Of a stretch of DNA of 17,806 bases, positions 1 to 7,933 are shown one piece after another (the stretch's first letter is position 1; every line of letters begins with the position of its first letter). A program made the translations under genes and the position numbers. Under the pieces are notes generated by a model. That model made no database searches. It was not told the origin of the DNA and saw only the letters and a list, made by a program, of their open reading frames with translations. Source of the stretch: an uncultured Treponema sp. (lineage in GTDB: Bacteria > Spirochaetota > Spirochaetia > Treponematales > Treponemataceae); the NCBI GenBank assembly GCA_937885235.1, contig CAKZZK010000158.1, positions 1 through 17,806 on the forward strand. Reading direction: 5' to 3'.

Positions 1-2396
1 CTCCGCGAGACAAGCTGCTTGTCGTTTTCGCCTGAGCCAGTCTTGACGGCGTATTCGCAGGACTGCTTTATCCAGCCGGAAGCCCTGTCGTACTTATTAT
101 TATAGAAGACAATCGTGCTTTCTCCGCCCACGCTGTTGGAGTAGGCAAAGATGTTTTCGTTCACCACACCGTTTTCCCACACGTCGTAGAAGAGGAAGTT
201 TTCCACGCCCGCAAAGAGGTAGCGCTTGTGCATGAGCGGGAAGATGTCGTGCCAGTGGCGGTCAACAAGATAGCCGTCAGGCTGCTCGTCGCGGTAGGCG
301 CGGGTATACTCCATGCCGTACTTTTCCTCAAAGCCTTCTATTTGACCGTGACCGAACATGGGCAGACCGGGCATCGTCACCATGAGCGTGCAGACGCCGA
401 AGTATTTGTCTCCCTTGCCGAACTGCGCGACGGCGGTTTCCTCGTCGGGGTTGTTCATGAAGTTCACAAAGCGCTTGAGCACCTGCGGGTCGAACTTTAT
501 TGTGTTCTTCACGGTGTCGCGGTACTTCTGGTTCTCTTCTTTCTTGAGCATATTCATAAATGCCGAGTTGTATACGCGGTGCATACCGAGTGTGCGCGTG
601 AAGTAGCCTTCCATCATCCAGAATGCTTCCGCAAGGAGCAGGGTGTCCGGCATATCCTTTGCGCAGCGGTCCACCACCTCGCGCCAGAATTCATTGGGGA
701 TGGCAGCTTCAAACTGCTCTGTCGTGAGCGCGTACTGGCTTCTGGTGGCTATGTCTCCTCCGTGCCCCGGCTCCGGGTACCACAGTCGGCGGATGTGCTT
801 CTTTGCAAGCACCATGGCGGCATCAAAGCGGATAATCGGGAAGTTCGCAGCTACCTTCATGATCTGCTGGATGACCGCTTCCCGTGCGGTGGGGTTCAGG
901 AAGTCTATCTGGGCGGTATCGTTCCAGGGCATGCCCGTGCCGTCGTTGCCGTGGTAGATGTAGGTGACGTCTCCCGTCTGGTTGTCTATGCGCTTGAAGC
1001 ACACGGCGCAGTCAGTCTTGGAGTAATAGTGGTCTTCAAGCTGTATTGTCACCCGCCCGTCCTGGCTCAGGTTCTCGCTGTTGAAGGAGTACTGGGGGAA
1101 GGGGCAGTCCTTGCGGTGGACAAAGTAGTCTGGGTGCTCTATGACCCACTTGCCGTCCATGCCGGTGTGGTTTGGCACCATGTCGCTCGCGAGCCTGATG
1201 CCCCTCTGCCAGCAGCGGCGGCGCAGGTTGTCAAGCGCGTCCCAGCCGCCGAGGTTCCAGGCAATCTCGTAGTCAAGAAGGCTGTATGCGCTTGCGGCTG
1301 CCTCGGGGTTGCCGTTTATCTGCTTGATGCGCTTGGAGGCATAGCTGCGCTCCCACAGGCCGATGAGCCACAAGCCGGTAAAGCCCTCGTTGCGGAGCAG
1401 GTCAAGCTCTTCATCGGGAATCTGGTCAAGGCGGGTGATTTCGCGGTTGTATTTCTTGCTCAGCTGGTAGAGCCAGACGAGCACAGTCTTTGCCATCAGC
1501 ACCACTTTGGGCATCCAGTCGCGGTCAGGGCTGAATCGCTCGTATTCGCGCATGAGGTTTTCGTAGGAATACGGGGAAAGCTCCACGTCTCCGCCCGTCG
1601 TCGGGTGCCATGCCGCCTTTTCCTCTTCGCTCAGCGTGTCTATGCCTTCAAGCAGGCGGCGGAGCCAGTCGCCGAGCAGGTCTGCCCAGTACTTGCGGAT
1701 GTAGTCAAGCTGCCCCTTGAGGGAGGTGGGGGCTGCGATGACCGGCTCTTTGAGCATGGTGATGAGGTCGTGGTTCTTGGGGCCGAATATGGGCAGCGTC
1801 TGGAAATACGCCTTTATCTGGTTCCAGGTCTTGATGTAGTTGGGGTTTACCGAGAGCTTCGTGTCGTCAAAGAGGAGCTGGAAGGGGTGGAACGCAGGGT
1901 TCTCGTTTGCGAGGTGGAGCAGGACAAGTTCTTCAAGCACCTGCTCGCGGTTTGAGCGCTCCTTCTTTGTGCCCTCGTCGAAGCAGAGCTTTGCAAGGAA
2001 AGCCTCTTTGGAAATCTTTCCCTGATACACTTCCGTCGGCGGGAATTCTTCCATAAATTGCAAAAGCAGTTCATCTATCTTGTCCTTGCCAAAATAGGTG
2101 TCCAGATCCGCCAGCAGGTTTTTGAATGCGTCAGGAGCCTTGTCGCGGCGGTAGAGCATACAGACGTAATGGAAGATTTCGTCAATGAGCCCCATCGCGT
2201 TGAGGCTGCCTGCGGAAACCTTGTGCTCGCTCTGGCCGCGCTCGTCGAAAAGCGCATTGAGCTTTGTCTGGAACGTCTGCACTGCCTTGAAGTTTGCAAA
2301 GATAACGTTGCCGCTTGATGAGTAAAGTGACTGGTCAAAGCGGCAGGCATCCCTGACTTCCCGATTGATATGGAACTCATTGTAAGATATGTCCAT
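1..2396 (-). CDS. GH13 alpha-amylase-family enzyme, 3' end cut by the window edge
   Basis: Continuous minus-strand reading frame of 798 codons from ATG 2396 to the left edge with no stop, so the C-terminus lies outside. The first ~330 residues are mostly polar and look helical; I recognise no family there. A GH13 barrel follows from about residue 335 (FTGLWLIGLWERS). All four GH13 regions are visible: region I DMVPNH (D405), region II IIRFDAA with the nucleophile D525, region III LLAEAF with the acid/base E590, and region IV NNPDEE with D651. Region IV reads N-P-D where typical amylases have N-H-D. Expected role is cleavage or transfer on alpha-1,4-glucans. No signal peptide is seen, so it is probably cytoplasmic. 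It lies 14 bp behind malQ and shares its direction, so the two are co-transcribed. The start is fixed by GGAGGT at 2403-2408, 6 nt before the ATG. The exact specificity (amylase, glucanotransferase or branching type) cannot be read from the sequence. Confidence 0.9.
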   Translation of the reverse strand, partial: MDISYNEFHINREVRDACRFDQSLYSSSGNVIFANFKAVQTFQTKLNALFDERGQSEHKVSAGSLNAMGLIDEIFHYVCMLYRRDKAPDAFKNLLADLDTYFGKDKIDELLLQFMEEFPPTEVYQGKISKEAFLAKLCFDEGTKKERSNREQVLEELVLLHLANENPAFHPFQLLFDDTKLSVNPNYIKTWNQIKAYFQTLPIFGPKNHDLITMLKEPVIAAPTSLKGQLDYIRKYWADLLGDWLRRLLEGIDTLSEEEKAAWHPTTGGDVELSPYSYENLMREYERFSPDRDWMPKVVLMAKTVLVWLYQLSKKYNREITRLDQIPDEELDLLRNEGFTGLWLIGLWERSYASKRIKQINGNPEAAASAYSLLDYEIAWNLGGWDALDNLRRRCWQRGIRLASDMVPNHTGMDGKWVIEHPDYFVHRKDCPFPQYSFNSENLSQDGRVTIQLEDHYYSKTDCAVCFKRIDNQTGDVTYIYHGNDGTGMPWNDTAQIDFLNPTAREAVIQQIMKVAANFPIIRFDAAMVLAKKHIRRLWYPEPGHGGDIATRSQYALTTEQFEAAIPNEFWREVVDRCAKDMPDTLLLAEAFWMMEGYFTRTLGMHRVYNSAFMNMLKKEENQKYRDTVKNTIKFDPQVLKRFVNFMNNPDEETAVAQFGKGDKYFGVCTLMVTMPGLPMFGHGQIEGFEEKYGMEYTRAYRDEQPDGYLVDRHWHDIFPLMHKRYLFAGVENFLFYDVWENGVVNENIFAYSNSVGGESTIVFYNNKYDRASGWIKQSCEYAVKTGSGENDKQLVSR

Positions 2397-2402
2397 CTCA
2401 AT

Positions 2403-2408
2403 ACCTCC
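2403..2408 (-). promoter_or_regulatory. Ribosome binding site of the GH13 gene
   Basis: GGAGGT on the minus strand, 6 nt before ATG 2396. It sits in the 14-bp gap behind the malQ stop codon. It fixes the start of the GH13 frame, which otherwise could be confused with a short out-of-frame ORF beginning at 2401. Confidence 0.75.
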
Positions 2409-2410
2409 GT

Positions 2411-4489
2411 TTAGTGTGTTTCGCCGTCATGTATGGCGGTGATTGTCTTTATTTTTTCTTGTAATGCTTTGTTTTTCAGCAAATCCTCGACAGAGACGGG
2501 GATGCGGTAGGTCCAGTTGAAGCTGTTCACGCTTCCGGGCACGTTTATGCGCTCCTCGTCGGGGTTTTCAAGGTAGTAGCTCTGCTCAAGGAAGAGATAA
2601 TCCTGCAACGGATTGATGAGCCACGCGCTCTTTGTACGCGCCGCCGTTTTCAGGCAGAATGCAGCGATGTCTGCGGAGAAAGCCGCATCCTTTTCCGGTG
2701 CCTCTGCGCCGCCGCACATGGCAAGGTACGCCTCCACAGACTGCTTTTCCGTGTTCCACCACTGGCGGAGCGTGGAGCTGTCGTGCACGGAGGTGGTGGA
2801 AACGCTGAGTTCGGGGAAGTCCTCGAAGGGCACGTAGGGCTGGCCGCCTTTTTCCCATTCCCTGTTCCACCGTATGACCTTGAGCGAGAGTATGGAAAGC
2901 TTTGAAAGCACTTCGGGCATACAGGCGAGGTTCACGCCCAGATCTTCCGCACATGCCGTCATGCCTGTCGCCGTGCAGATGGGGGTGAGCACGTCGAGCG
3001 CCTGCTTGCGCCAGAGCTCGTTTTCCTTCTGTTTGGTCTCATCAAAGAGCTTTTCGAGCTTCTGCTGTTCTTCCCAGCTGAGGCTCTTCCATGCCGTGGA
3101 GTTGCCGTGGCTGTAGACGGGGATGAACGTGCCTTTTTCCATCTCGATGAGGGTGCGGTCGCGCCAGGCAAGGGCGAGCGCCTGCTTTACGGCGTTGTCC
3201 TTCCGCTCGTCGTCGGAAAAATGCGCTGCGTAGATGTCTCCGTCAGCGCGGACGGCTTTCTTGAAGTTCCACAGCTCCTCGTTGCCGACGCGCTCGCAGA
3301 CTTTGCCGAGCATGGCGGTGGCTTCATCGTGATTCCACGTAATATCTTCTATTAACTTGGTGGGAATGTGGGGCTCTGAAAGCCAGTGGATCCTGCCCTC
3401 GTCAAAGCCGATTGCCTCCAGGTCTCCGCGCGTAAAGCTTGCGTAGGGCATGGTGTGGCCGAGGAATGCCGTGCTTTCCCGCGAGCTGACCGCCCAGATT
3501 CTGAAAAAGCCGAGCACGTGGTCAATGCGGAAGGCATCATAGTAGTTTGCTGCGCACTTTACGCGGTTCTTCCACCAAGTGTACTGGTCTGCGGCAATCC
3601 TGTCCCAGCTGTAGGTGGGGAAGCCCCAGTTCTGCCCGAGCGGATTTTCTCCGTCTGGCGGGGAGCCTGCGCGCAGCTCTTGGTTGAAGAACTCTGGCCA
3701 TGCCCAGCAGTCTGCGCTGTCTTCGTTCATCAGGATGGGGATGTCTCCTTTCAGCGTGATGTTTTTGGAGCGCACGTAGTCCGCGGATGCCTTGAACTGT
3801 TCCGCAGCCCGCAGCTGGCACCACACGAAGAAGTTGTGGCTGGACTTGAGCGCGCGGTTGTCCCAGCGCAGCTCTATCTGCTTGCGGCTGAGCGTGCGCA
3901 GGTTTTCGTCCCACTGCTTCCACGATGCCTGCATGGCGGAATCCTTGAGGTTCTTGAACACGGCATAGTAGATGACCCAGCTGTTGCCGCGTACAAACCT
4001 GTCGAGCTCCGCGGTGAATTTGTCTTTGAAGCCTGTGCCGTCCTTTGCGCTCACCACGTTAGGGCCTGCTGCGGGGCTTTTGCCCTTTTCCTCCGCCGCA
4101 ATGCGCTTTTCTATGTGCGCGTAGAGCAGGTGGAGCAGCTTTGTCTTTTCTGCGAGGACTTTCTCATAGTCAAAGCGGCGCTGATAGCCGAATTCCTTCA
4201 CAAAGGCGCGGTAGGCGCTTGCAAATGTCCTGTTGCCCTTGTAGGCTTCCTCGAATTCCGGCAACGCGCTGATCCTGATGTACAGGGGATGGAGGGCGAA
4301 TGCAGAGAGACCTGAATAGGGGGAGGAGTGCGTCCCCGAATCATTTACCGGAAGAAGTTGGATTACACTGAAAGCGCACTGCTCGCAGAAGTCCGCGAAA
4401 TCTTTCAGAGCCAAAAAATCACCAACCGCCACGCAGTCTTTTGTATATAACGCGGAGAGCGGGACCACAACGCCTGTTTTTCTTTCCAT
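2411..4489 (-). CDS. malQ: 4-alpha-glucanotransferase (amylomaltase, GH77)
   Basis: A complete 692-residue GH77 enzyme, which moves alpha-1,4-glucan segments between maltodextrins and releases glucose in the cytoplasm. The N-terminus has the family pattern LLPVND (46-50) followed by S-P-Y-S-G. The catalytic residues are visible: nucleophile D323 in DAFRIDHVLGFFRIW, acid/base E515 in CAEDLG, and stabiliser D570 in SVHDSSTLRQWW. The form S-V-H-D-S and the long insert between D323 and E515 resemble the type II (plant DPE2-like) MalQ group. The N-terminal starch-binding modules found in many of those are absent. ATG 4489 has only a weak upstream AGG, so translation signals are poor although the protein starts at the normal place. 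It is the first gene of the operon with the GH13 enzyme. Confidence 0.95.
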   Translation of the reverse strand: MERKTGVVVPLSALYTKDCVAVGDFLALKDFADFCEQCAFSVIQLLPVNDSGTHSSPYSGLSAFALHPLYIRISALPEFEEAYKGNRTFASAYRAFVKEFGYQRRFDYEKVLAEKTKLLHLLYAHIEKRIAAEEKGKSPAAGPNVVSAKDGTGFKDKFTAELDRFVRGNSWVIYYAVFKNLKDSAMQASWKQWDENLRTLSRKQIELRWDNRALKSSHNFFVWCQLRAAEQFKASADYVRSKNITLKGDIPILMNEDSADCWAWPEFFNQELRAGSPPDGENPLGQNWGFPTYSWDRIAADQYTWWKNRVKCAANYYDAFRIDHVLGFFRIWAVSSRESTAFLGHTMPYASFTRGDLEAIGFDEGRIHWLSEPHIPTKLIEDITWNHDEATAMLGKVCERVGNEELWNFKKAVRADGDIYAAHFSDDERKDNAVKQALALAWRDRTLIEMEKGTFIPVYSHGNSTAWKSLSWEEQQKLEKLFDETKQKENELWRKQALDVLTPICTATGMTACAEDLGVNLACMPEVLSKLSILSLKVIRWNREWEKGGQPYVPFEDFPELSVSTTSVHDSSTLRQWWNTEKQSVEAYLAMCGGAEAPEKDAAFSADIAAFCLKTAARTKSAWLINPLQDYLFLEQSYYLENPDEERINVPGSVNSFNWTYRIPVSVEDLLKNKALQEKIKTITAIHDGETH

Positions 4490-4509
4490 ATTAAGCCTAG
4501 TTTATTTTT

Positions 4510-4527
4510 ATTATATCACAGATTATA
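4510..4527 (-). promoter_or_regulatory. Candidate -10 boxes for malQ
   Basis: Two perfect TATAAT hexamers on the minus strand, at 4515-4510 and 4527-4522, lie 20-40 nt before the malQ start in a very AT-rich stretch. Neither has a convincing TTGACA partner at 16-18 bp. The nearest to the first is CTTTAT at 4538-4533. One is probably the malQ operon promoter, but I cannot say which. Confidence 0.4.
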
Positions 4528-4580
4528 GATAAATAAAGCGTTTTTTTCGGAAAATAGAAAAAAATATAGATTTCGGAACC

Positions 4581-4690
4581 GTGACTCGACGAGTATCAGA
4601 ACGCGACTCGGCGTGTATTGAACCGTGACTCGGCGAGTCTTGAATTGCGACTCGACGAGGCGTGAAATGTGACACGGGCGAGGCGGGGGC
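4581..4690. repeat. Five-copy 22-bp tandem repeat with internal dyad
   Basis: Repeat cores start at 4581, 4603, 4625, 4647 and 4669, exactly 22 bp apart. The core is GYGACTCGRCGAG, followed by a less conserved TMTTGAAYY-like tail. Copies 1-4 are close to each other; copy 5 is degenerate (GTGACACGGGCGAG). Each good copy holds a dyad CTCG-R-CGAG; in copy 3 it extends to GACTCG-G-CGAGTC. A period of 22 is not a multiple of three, so this is not a coding repeat. It sits between the divergent malQ and PilZ-like genes, so it could be an array of operator sites on one face of the helix, or a dispersed intergenic repeat. The function is unknown. Confidence 0.85.
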
Positions 4691-4772
4691 AGGAGGGATT
4701 TTTGTGGGACTTTTAAAAAAACATAAATTTTAGACTTTTCTTTATTTCAATACGGGTATATACTGGAGTAGT

Positions 4773-5594
4773 ATGGATAACGTAGATATTTTAGGCCGCA
4801 AGGTGTTTTTTGTGACGCCGCCAAATTCTCTGGTGACGGAAGAATTTCTGGAAACTTTCTTTGCCCATGGATATGAGGTGTATGTTGTTGAAAATGACGA
4901 CGGTCATTCGATGAAGGACAAGATAGAGCATATCGTCCGGCTGTATCCGGGTTCCATGATATTTTGCTATATCGACAGGGAAGTGGCTGGCGTGGACTGG
5001 AAGGGCTTTATCTCTGACCTGCAGCGCGCGCATGGAGCCGACTGTCTCTTCGGCGTGGTGCACGACAAGCGGGCTGACGAACGAGAGGACAGGAAGATCA
5101 AAGAGTACTATCAGTTTGAAGCAGGGGTGCGCTGTGGCTGTGTTCCGTTGGAGAAAGATAACAAGGTGAACTTTGACCGCTTTGAGCAGATTTTCGAGCT
5201 CAACGGCGCTCTCGGACGCCGCAAGCTCATCCGTGTTATCTGCGATGAGTCTAGCTTTGCCACGCTGCGCATCGGCAGCATGACGGTGCGGGCTAAAGTG
5301 CTCGACGTGAATATGAGCCACTTCTCCTGCGACCTGACGGGGAAAAACATAGACTTTTCCATCTACGACAAGGTTCTCGGTGCCTCGCTCATCATCAACG
5401 GTATGCACTTTGAGACAGACACGGTGCTTATCATGAAGCGCGACAAGAGCGGGGTGAATATGCACATCTTTATGTTTACCCAGCCAGACGGCACTCCTGA
5501 GCTTGTTGGCGAAAAGCGGGCAAATCTGAACCATAAGCTGTATCAGGTGATAGCGAGAAAATTCAAAATTCAGCTGCGTTCATCGTTCGACTAA
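4773..5594 (+). CDS. PilZ-like domain protein
   Basis: A 273-residue soluble protein. Residues 1-145 form an alpha/beta-looking domain (strand KVFFVTPP at 10-17, YEVYVVEN at 34-41, SMIFCYID at 61-68) that I cannot assign; it vaguely resembles a receiver-type fold. Residues ~148-235 look like a PilZ c-di-GMP-binding domain. R150-K-L-I-R154 fits the RxxxR motif, and N180-M-S182-H-F-S185 fits (D/N)xSxxG except that the final glycine is serine. Spacing between the two motifs is typical. GGAG at 4765-4768 precedes ATG 4773. The stop codon overlaps the Shine-Dalgarno of the downstream chemoreceptor, so the two are co-translated. Inference: a cyclic-di-GMP effector or a degenerate relative acting with the chemoreceptor. 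The PilZ call rests on motifs only. Confidence 0.6.
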   Translation: MDNVDILGRKVFFVTPPNSLVTEEFLETFFAHGYEVYVVENDDGHSMKDKIEHIVRLYPGSMIFCYIDREVAGVDWKGFISDLQRAHGADCLFGVVHDKRADEREDRKIKEYYQFEAGVRCGCVPLEKDNKVNFDRFEQIFELNGALGRRKLIRVICDESSFATLRIGSMTVRAKVLDVNMSHFSCDLTGKNIDFSIYDKVLGASLIINGMHFETDTVLIMKRDKSGVNMHIFMFTQPDGTPELVGEKRANLNHKLYQVIARKFKIQLRSSFD

Positions 5595-5600
5595 GGAGGA
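5593..5600 (+). promoter_or_regulatory. Ribosome binding site overlapping the PilZ-like stop
   Basis: AAGGAGGA, 8 nt before ATG 5609. Its first two bases are the end of the TAA stop of the upstream gene. This supports translational coupling and fixes the chemoreceptor start. Confidence 0.8.
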
Positions 5601-5608
5601 ATACCGTT

Positions 5609-7687
5609 ATGTTCGGTTTAAAAGCAAAGATCAACGGGGCTGTTCTTGCTGTAATCGTGCTCACCTGTGCCATCGTTGTGATTTTTTCATATCACAAATC
5701 AAAGCAGGAGCTGACGCAGTCAGTAGCGGCAGGCAACAAGAGCCTTGCGCTTGCCACTGCGGAGCAGATCCACACCATCAATGCCCGCGAGTTCAAGATG
5801 CTTGAATCTCTTGCCAAGCTGTCCACCATCCGCGACCGCACGGTGGATATGCATGACAAGTGGAAGCTGGTGAACAATGCCGCCGACGATGACAGCAGGT
5901 ATCTGGGGCTTGGCTTTTTCAACGAGCAGGGGCAGGGCTACCCGACGACGGGCAAGTGGAGTGACCTGCATGACCGCGAATATCTGCGCATTTCCATGAA
6001 CGGCAGCCGCGCCCTCATGGATCCTGACTACAGCGCGGTGAACGGGCATCTCTGCACGTATTATGCGGTGCCGGTCTATGCCGGAGACGGCAGGCAGATT
6101 GCGGAGGTTTCTGCGGTGGTCGATGCGTCAGACCTGTGCCGCACTGTATCGAACATCACGGTTGGCAGGAATTCCCATCCTTTCGTCATCAGTTCCACGA
6201 CGGGGCGCTACGTTGCGCACACTGACGAGGAGCTTGTAAAGGACGGTGTTACCATTGAAAACAACTATACCTCGAAGAACTTCCAGCCCCTCATCCAGCG
6301 CATCCGCTCCGGCGTGGCAGATACGGCGGTGTATTATGATGAAACAACCAGGCAGAAGTATTCGGTTGCCTTCCAGCCCATTGAGGAAAGCAGCTGGGTT
6401 GTCGTCATGATTGCGCCGTACAAGGATTTCTACAGCGGCATCAGCTCTCTTTTACGGATGATGATCTTCATCAGCGTTGTCGCGGTTGCCATCGCTATGG
6501 TGGTTGGCTTCAGCGTGGTTGGCAGCGCCATCCGCCCGCTCAAAAACATCGGTGATTCTATTGAAGGAATTGCCACGGGCAATGCGGACCTTACGCGCCG
6601 CCTGACCGTGACCTCCAACGACGAAATTGGCGAGCTTGCAAAGGCGTTCAACTTCTTTACGGAGCGCCTGCAGAATTTGGTGCGGGACCTCAAGCACTCA
6701 AAAGAGGACTTGCAGACCTATGGCGAGCGCCTTGGCGCTATGGTGCAGCAGAACGCCTCCTTCCTTGGCCAGATGCTCGGCGATATCAGGGATGTGAACG
6801 GCGAGGTTACAAACCAGCACGAAAGGGTTGACAGCACCATAACCGCAGTGGACAAGATTTCCCAGTCGGTGGAGATGCTGCGTGATGTCATCGGCAAGCA
6901 GACCGAGGGCGTGGACAGGGCTTCTTCCATCGTTACGCAGATGATAGATAGCATCAGCTCTGTGTCCCGCTCTGTGGAGCAGATGGCGGATGAATTTGAC
7001 ATCCTCCAGCGCGATGTCAACGACGGTATCACCCGTCAGCGCGAGGTGAATGTCCAGATTCAGCAAATCGAACAGCAGTCAAAGATGCTGAAAGAGGCAA
7101 ACAGCGTCATTTCTTCCATCGCATCCCAGACAAACCTGCTCGCTATGAATGCCGCCATTGAGGCTGCCCATGCAGGTGAGGCAGGACAGGGATTCGCAGT
7201 CGTTGCTGACGAAATCAGGAAGCTTTCAGAAAACTCGTCCGGCCAGTCAAAGAATATCGGTGCGCAGATTAAGCGCATACTTTCTTCTATTAATAAGGTG
7301 GTGCAGTCCTCCGATATGTCGGACAAGGTCTTCTCCTCTGTGGCGGACAAGATTCAGGACACCGGCTCCCTTGTGCACGAGATCAAGGTTGCCATGGAAG
7401 AGCAGTCTTCCAATTCCAAGGAAATCAGCAGCGCTCTTGGCTATATGAACGAGGCGACGGGGCGTGTGCGCACTTCTTCGGAAGACGTGGACAGGGCGCG
7501 TCGTGGCATCGTGGGCGATGTCCAGAGCCTGGGTCAGTCTTCGGATTCCGTGAAGGTGTCCATCGGCAAGATGGAAGGCAGCGTGAAGCACATCGAGGAA
7601 GACGATGATTCTCTGATGAACATCGCAACTTCCATCAACGGCTCCATCTACCGCATCGGTACGCAGATAGACCAGTTCAAAGTTTAA
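5609..7687 (+). CDS. Methyl-accepting chemotaxis protein with a Cache-type sensor
   Basis: A 692-residue transmembrane chemoreceptor. Order: TM1 at ~8-28; a ~250-residue periplasmic region with Cache-type signs (YYAVPVYAGDGRQIAEVSAVVDASDL at ~151-176, then a second half ending near SSWVVVMIAP at 261-270); TM2 at ~283-305; HAMP at ~305-358 (P310 and DEIGELAKAFN at 338-348); then a long coiled-coil signalling domain. The CheA/CheW-contact tip is canonical (IASQTNLLAMNAAIEAA and the following EAGQGFAVVADEIRKLS, ~504-540). No C-terminal CheR-tethering pentapeptide is seen; the protein ends QIDQFKV. Ligand unknown; this fold commonly binds amino acids or other small molecules. It is the second gene behind the PilZ-like ORF and is followed directly by a strong terminator. 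Confidence 0.96.
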   Translation: MFGLKAKINGAVLAVIVLTCAIVVIFSYHKSKQELTQSVAAGNKSLALATAEQIHTINAREFKMLESLAKLSTIRDRTVDMHDKWKLVNNAADDDSRYLGLGFFNEQGQGYPTTGKWSDLHDREYLRISMNGSRALMDPDYSAVNGHLCTYYAVPVYAGDGRQIAEVSAVVDASDLCRTVSNITVGRNSHPFVISSTTGRYVAHTDEELVKDGVTIENNYTSKNFQPLIQRIRSGVADTAVYYDETTRQKYSVAFQPIEESSWVVVMIAPYKDFYSGISSLLRMMIFISVVAVAIAMVVGFSVVGSAIRPLKNIGDSIEGIATGNADLTRRLTVTSNDEIGELAKAFNFFTERLQNLVRDLKHSKEDLQTYGERLGAMVQQNASFLGQMLGDIRDVNGEVTNQHERVDSTITAVDKISQSVEMLRDVIGKQTEGVDRASSIVTQMIDSISSVSRSVEQMADEFDILQRDVNDGITRQREVNVQIQQIEQQSKMLKEANSVISSIASQTNLLAMNAAIEAAHAGEAGQGFAVVADEIRKLSENSSGQSKNIGAQIKRILSSINKVVQSSDMSDKVFSSVADKIQDTGSLVHEIKVAMEEQSSNSKEISSALGYMNEATGRVRTSSEDVDRARRGIVGDVQSLGQSSDSVKVSIGKMEGSVKHIEEDDDSLMNIATSINGSIYRIGTQIDQFKV

Positions 7688-7706
7688 AAAATATTTGCTG
7701 TTACTG

Positions 7707-7745
7707 AACGCCGGATGAGCATAGCGGCTTGTCCGGCGTTTTTTT
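7707..7745 (+). terminator. Rho-independent terminator after the chemoreceptor
   Basis: AACGCCGGA (7707-7715) pairs perfectly with TCCGGCGTT (7732-7740). Further pairing inside the loop is possible (AGC with GCT). A T run continues through 7745. It lies 20 nt after the chemoreceptor stop codon. Confidence 0.92.
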
Positions 7746-7836
7746 GTGTCTTGATGTTTGCACACAGACGACGCAGATTTCTTTACGTTGAAAGCCCTCC
7801 GTGCGTCAGAATGTCCCTGTTTTTGTGTCTTTGCCG

Positions 7837-7850
7837 TGTCCTGCGGGACA
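7837..7850. promoter_or_regulatory. Dyad upstream of the hsp20 promoter, possible regulator site
   Basis: TGTCC-N4-GGACA. Its centre lies about 70 bp upstream of the -24 element of the sigma-54-like promoter, roughly -94 from the expected transcript start. That is a usual distance for an enhancer-binding-protein site. The assignment is positional only. Confidence 0.3.
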
Positions 7851-7905
7851 GGAGGGCGTAAAGGGGAGGAATTTTCCCTGTTTTTGCGTTTTTTTCTCGT
7901 TTTTC

Positions 7906-7933
7906 TTGATTGGCACGGAAAATGCTTTATAGT
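7906..7933 (+). promoter_or_regulatory. Candidate hsp20 promoter: overlapping sigma-54-like and sigma-70-like elements
   Basis: TTGGCACGGAAAATGCT at 7910-7926 matches the sigma-54 consensus YTGGCACGrNNNTTGCW at every defined position but one (A for the first T of TTGC). GG and GC are exactly 10 nt apart. The same stretch can also be read as a sigma-70 promoter, TTGATT (7906-7911), 16 bp, TATAGT (7928-7933). Both readings predict a start near 7937-7940 and a ~110-nt leader. Which sigma factor is used cannot be decided from sequence. Confidence 0.65.

Noticed and set aside
228..1955. A 575-codon open frame on the plus strand
   Set aside because: It is the antisense shadow of the GH13 gene. Its protein has no recognisable family, whereas the minus strand encodes all four GH13 motifs in one continuous frame.
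3386..4315. A 309-codon open frame on the plus strand
   Set aside because: It lies fully antisense to malQ, whose catalytic motifs are unmistakable, and it has no ribosome site or family similarity.
4581..4690. Possible CRISPR array
   Set aside because: The repeats are tandem with no unique spacers, and a 22-bp period is too short for repeat plus spacer. No cas genes are present.
4730..4764. Promoter for the PilZ-like gene (TTAGAC with TATACT)
   Set aside because: The spacer would be 23 bp and the -10 box would lie only 8 nt before the ATG, over the Shine-Dalgarno. No better pair was found, so none is called.
4791..5534. A 247-codon open frame on the minus strand
   Set aside because: Antisense to the PilZ-like gene, which has a Shine-Dalgarno and is coupled to the chemoreceptor; the minus-strand protein is low-complexity in character.
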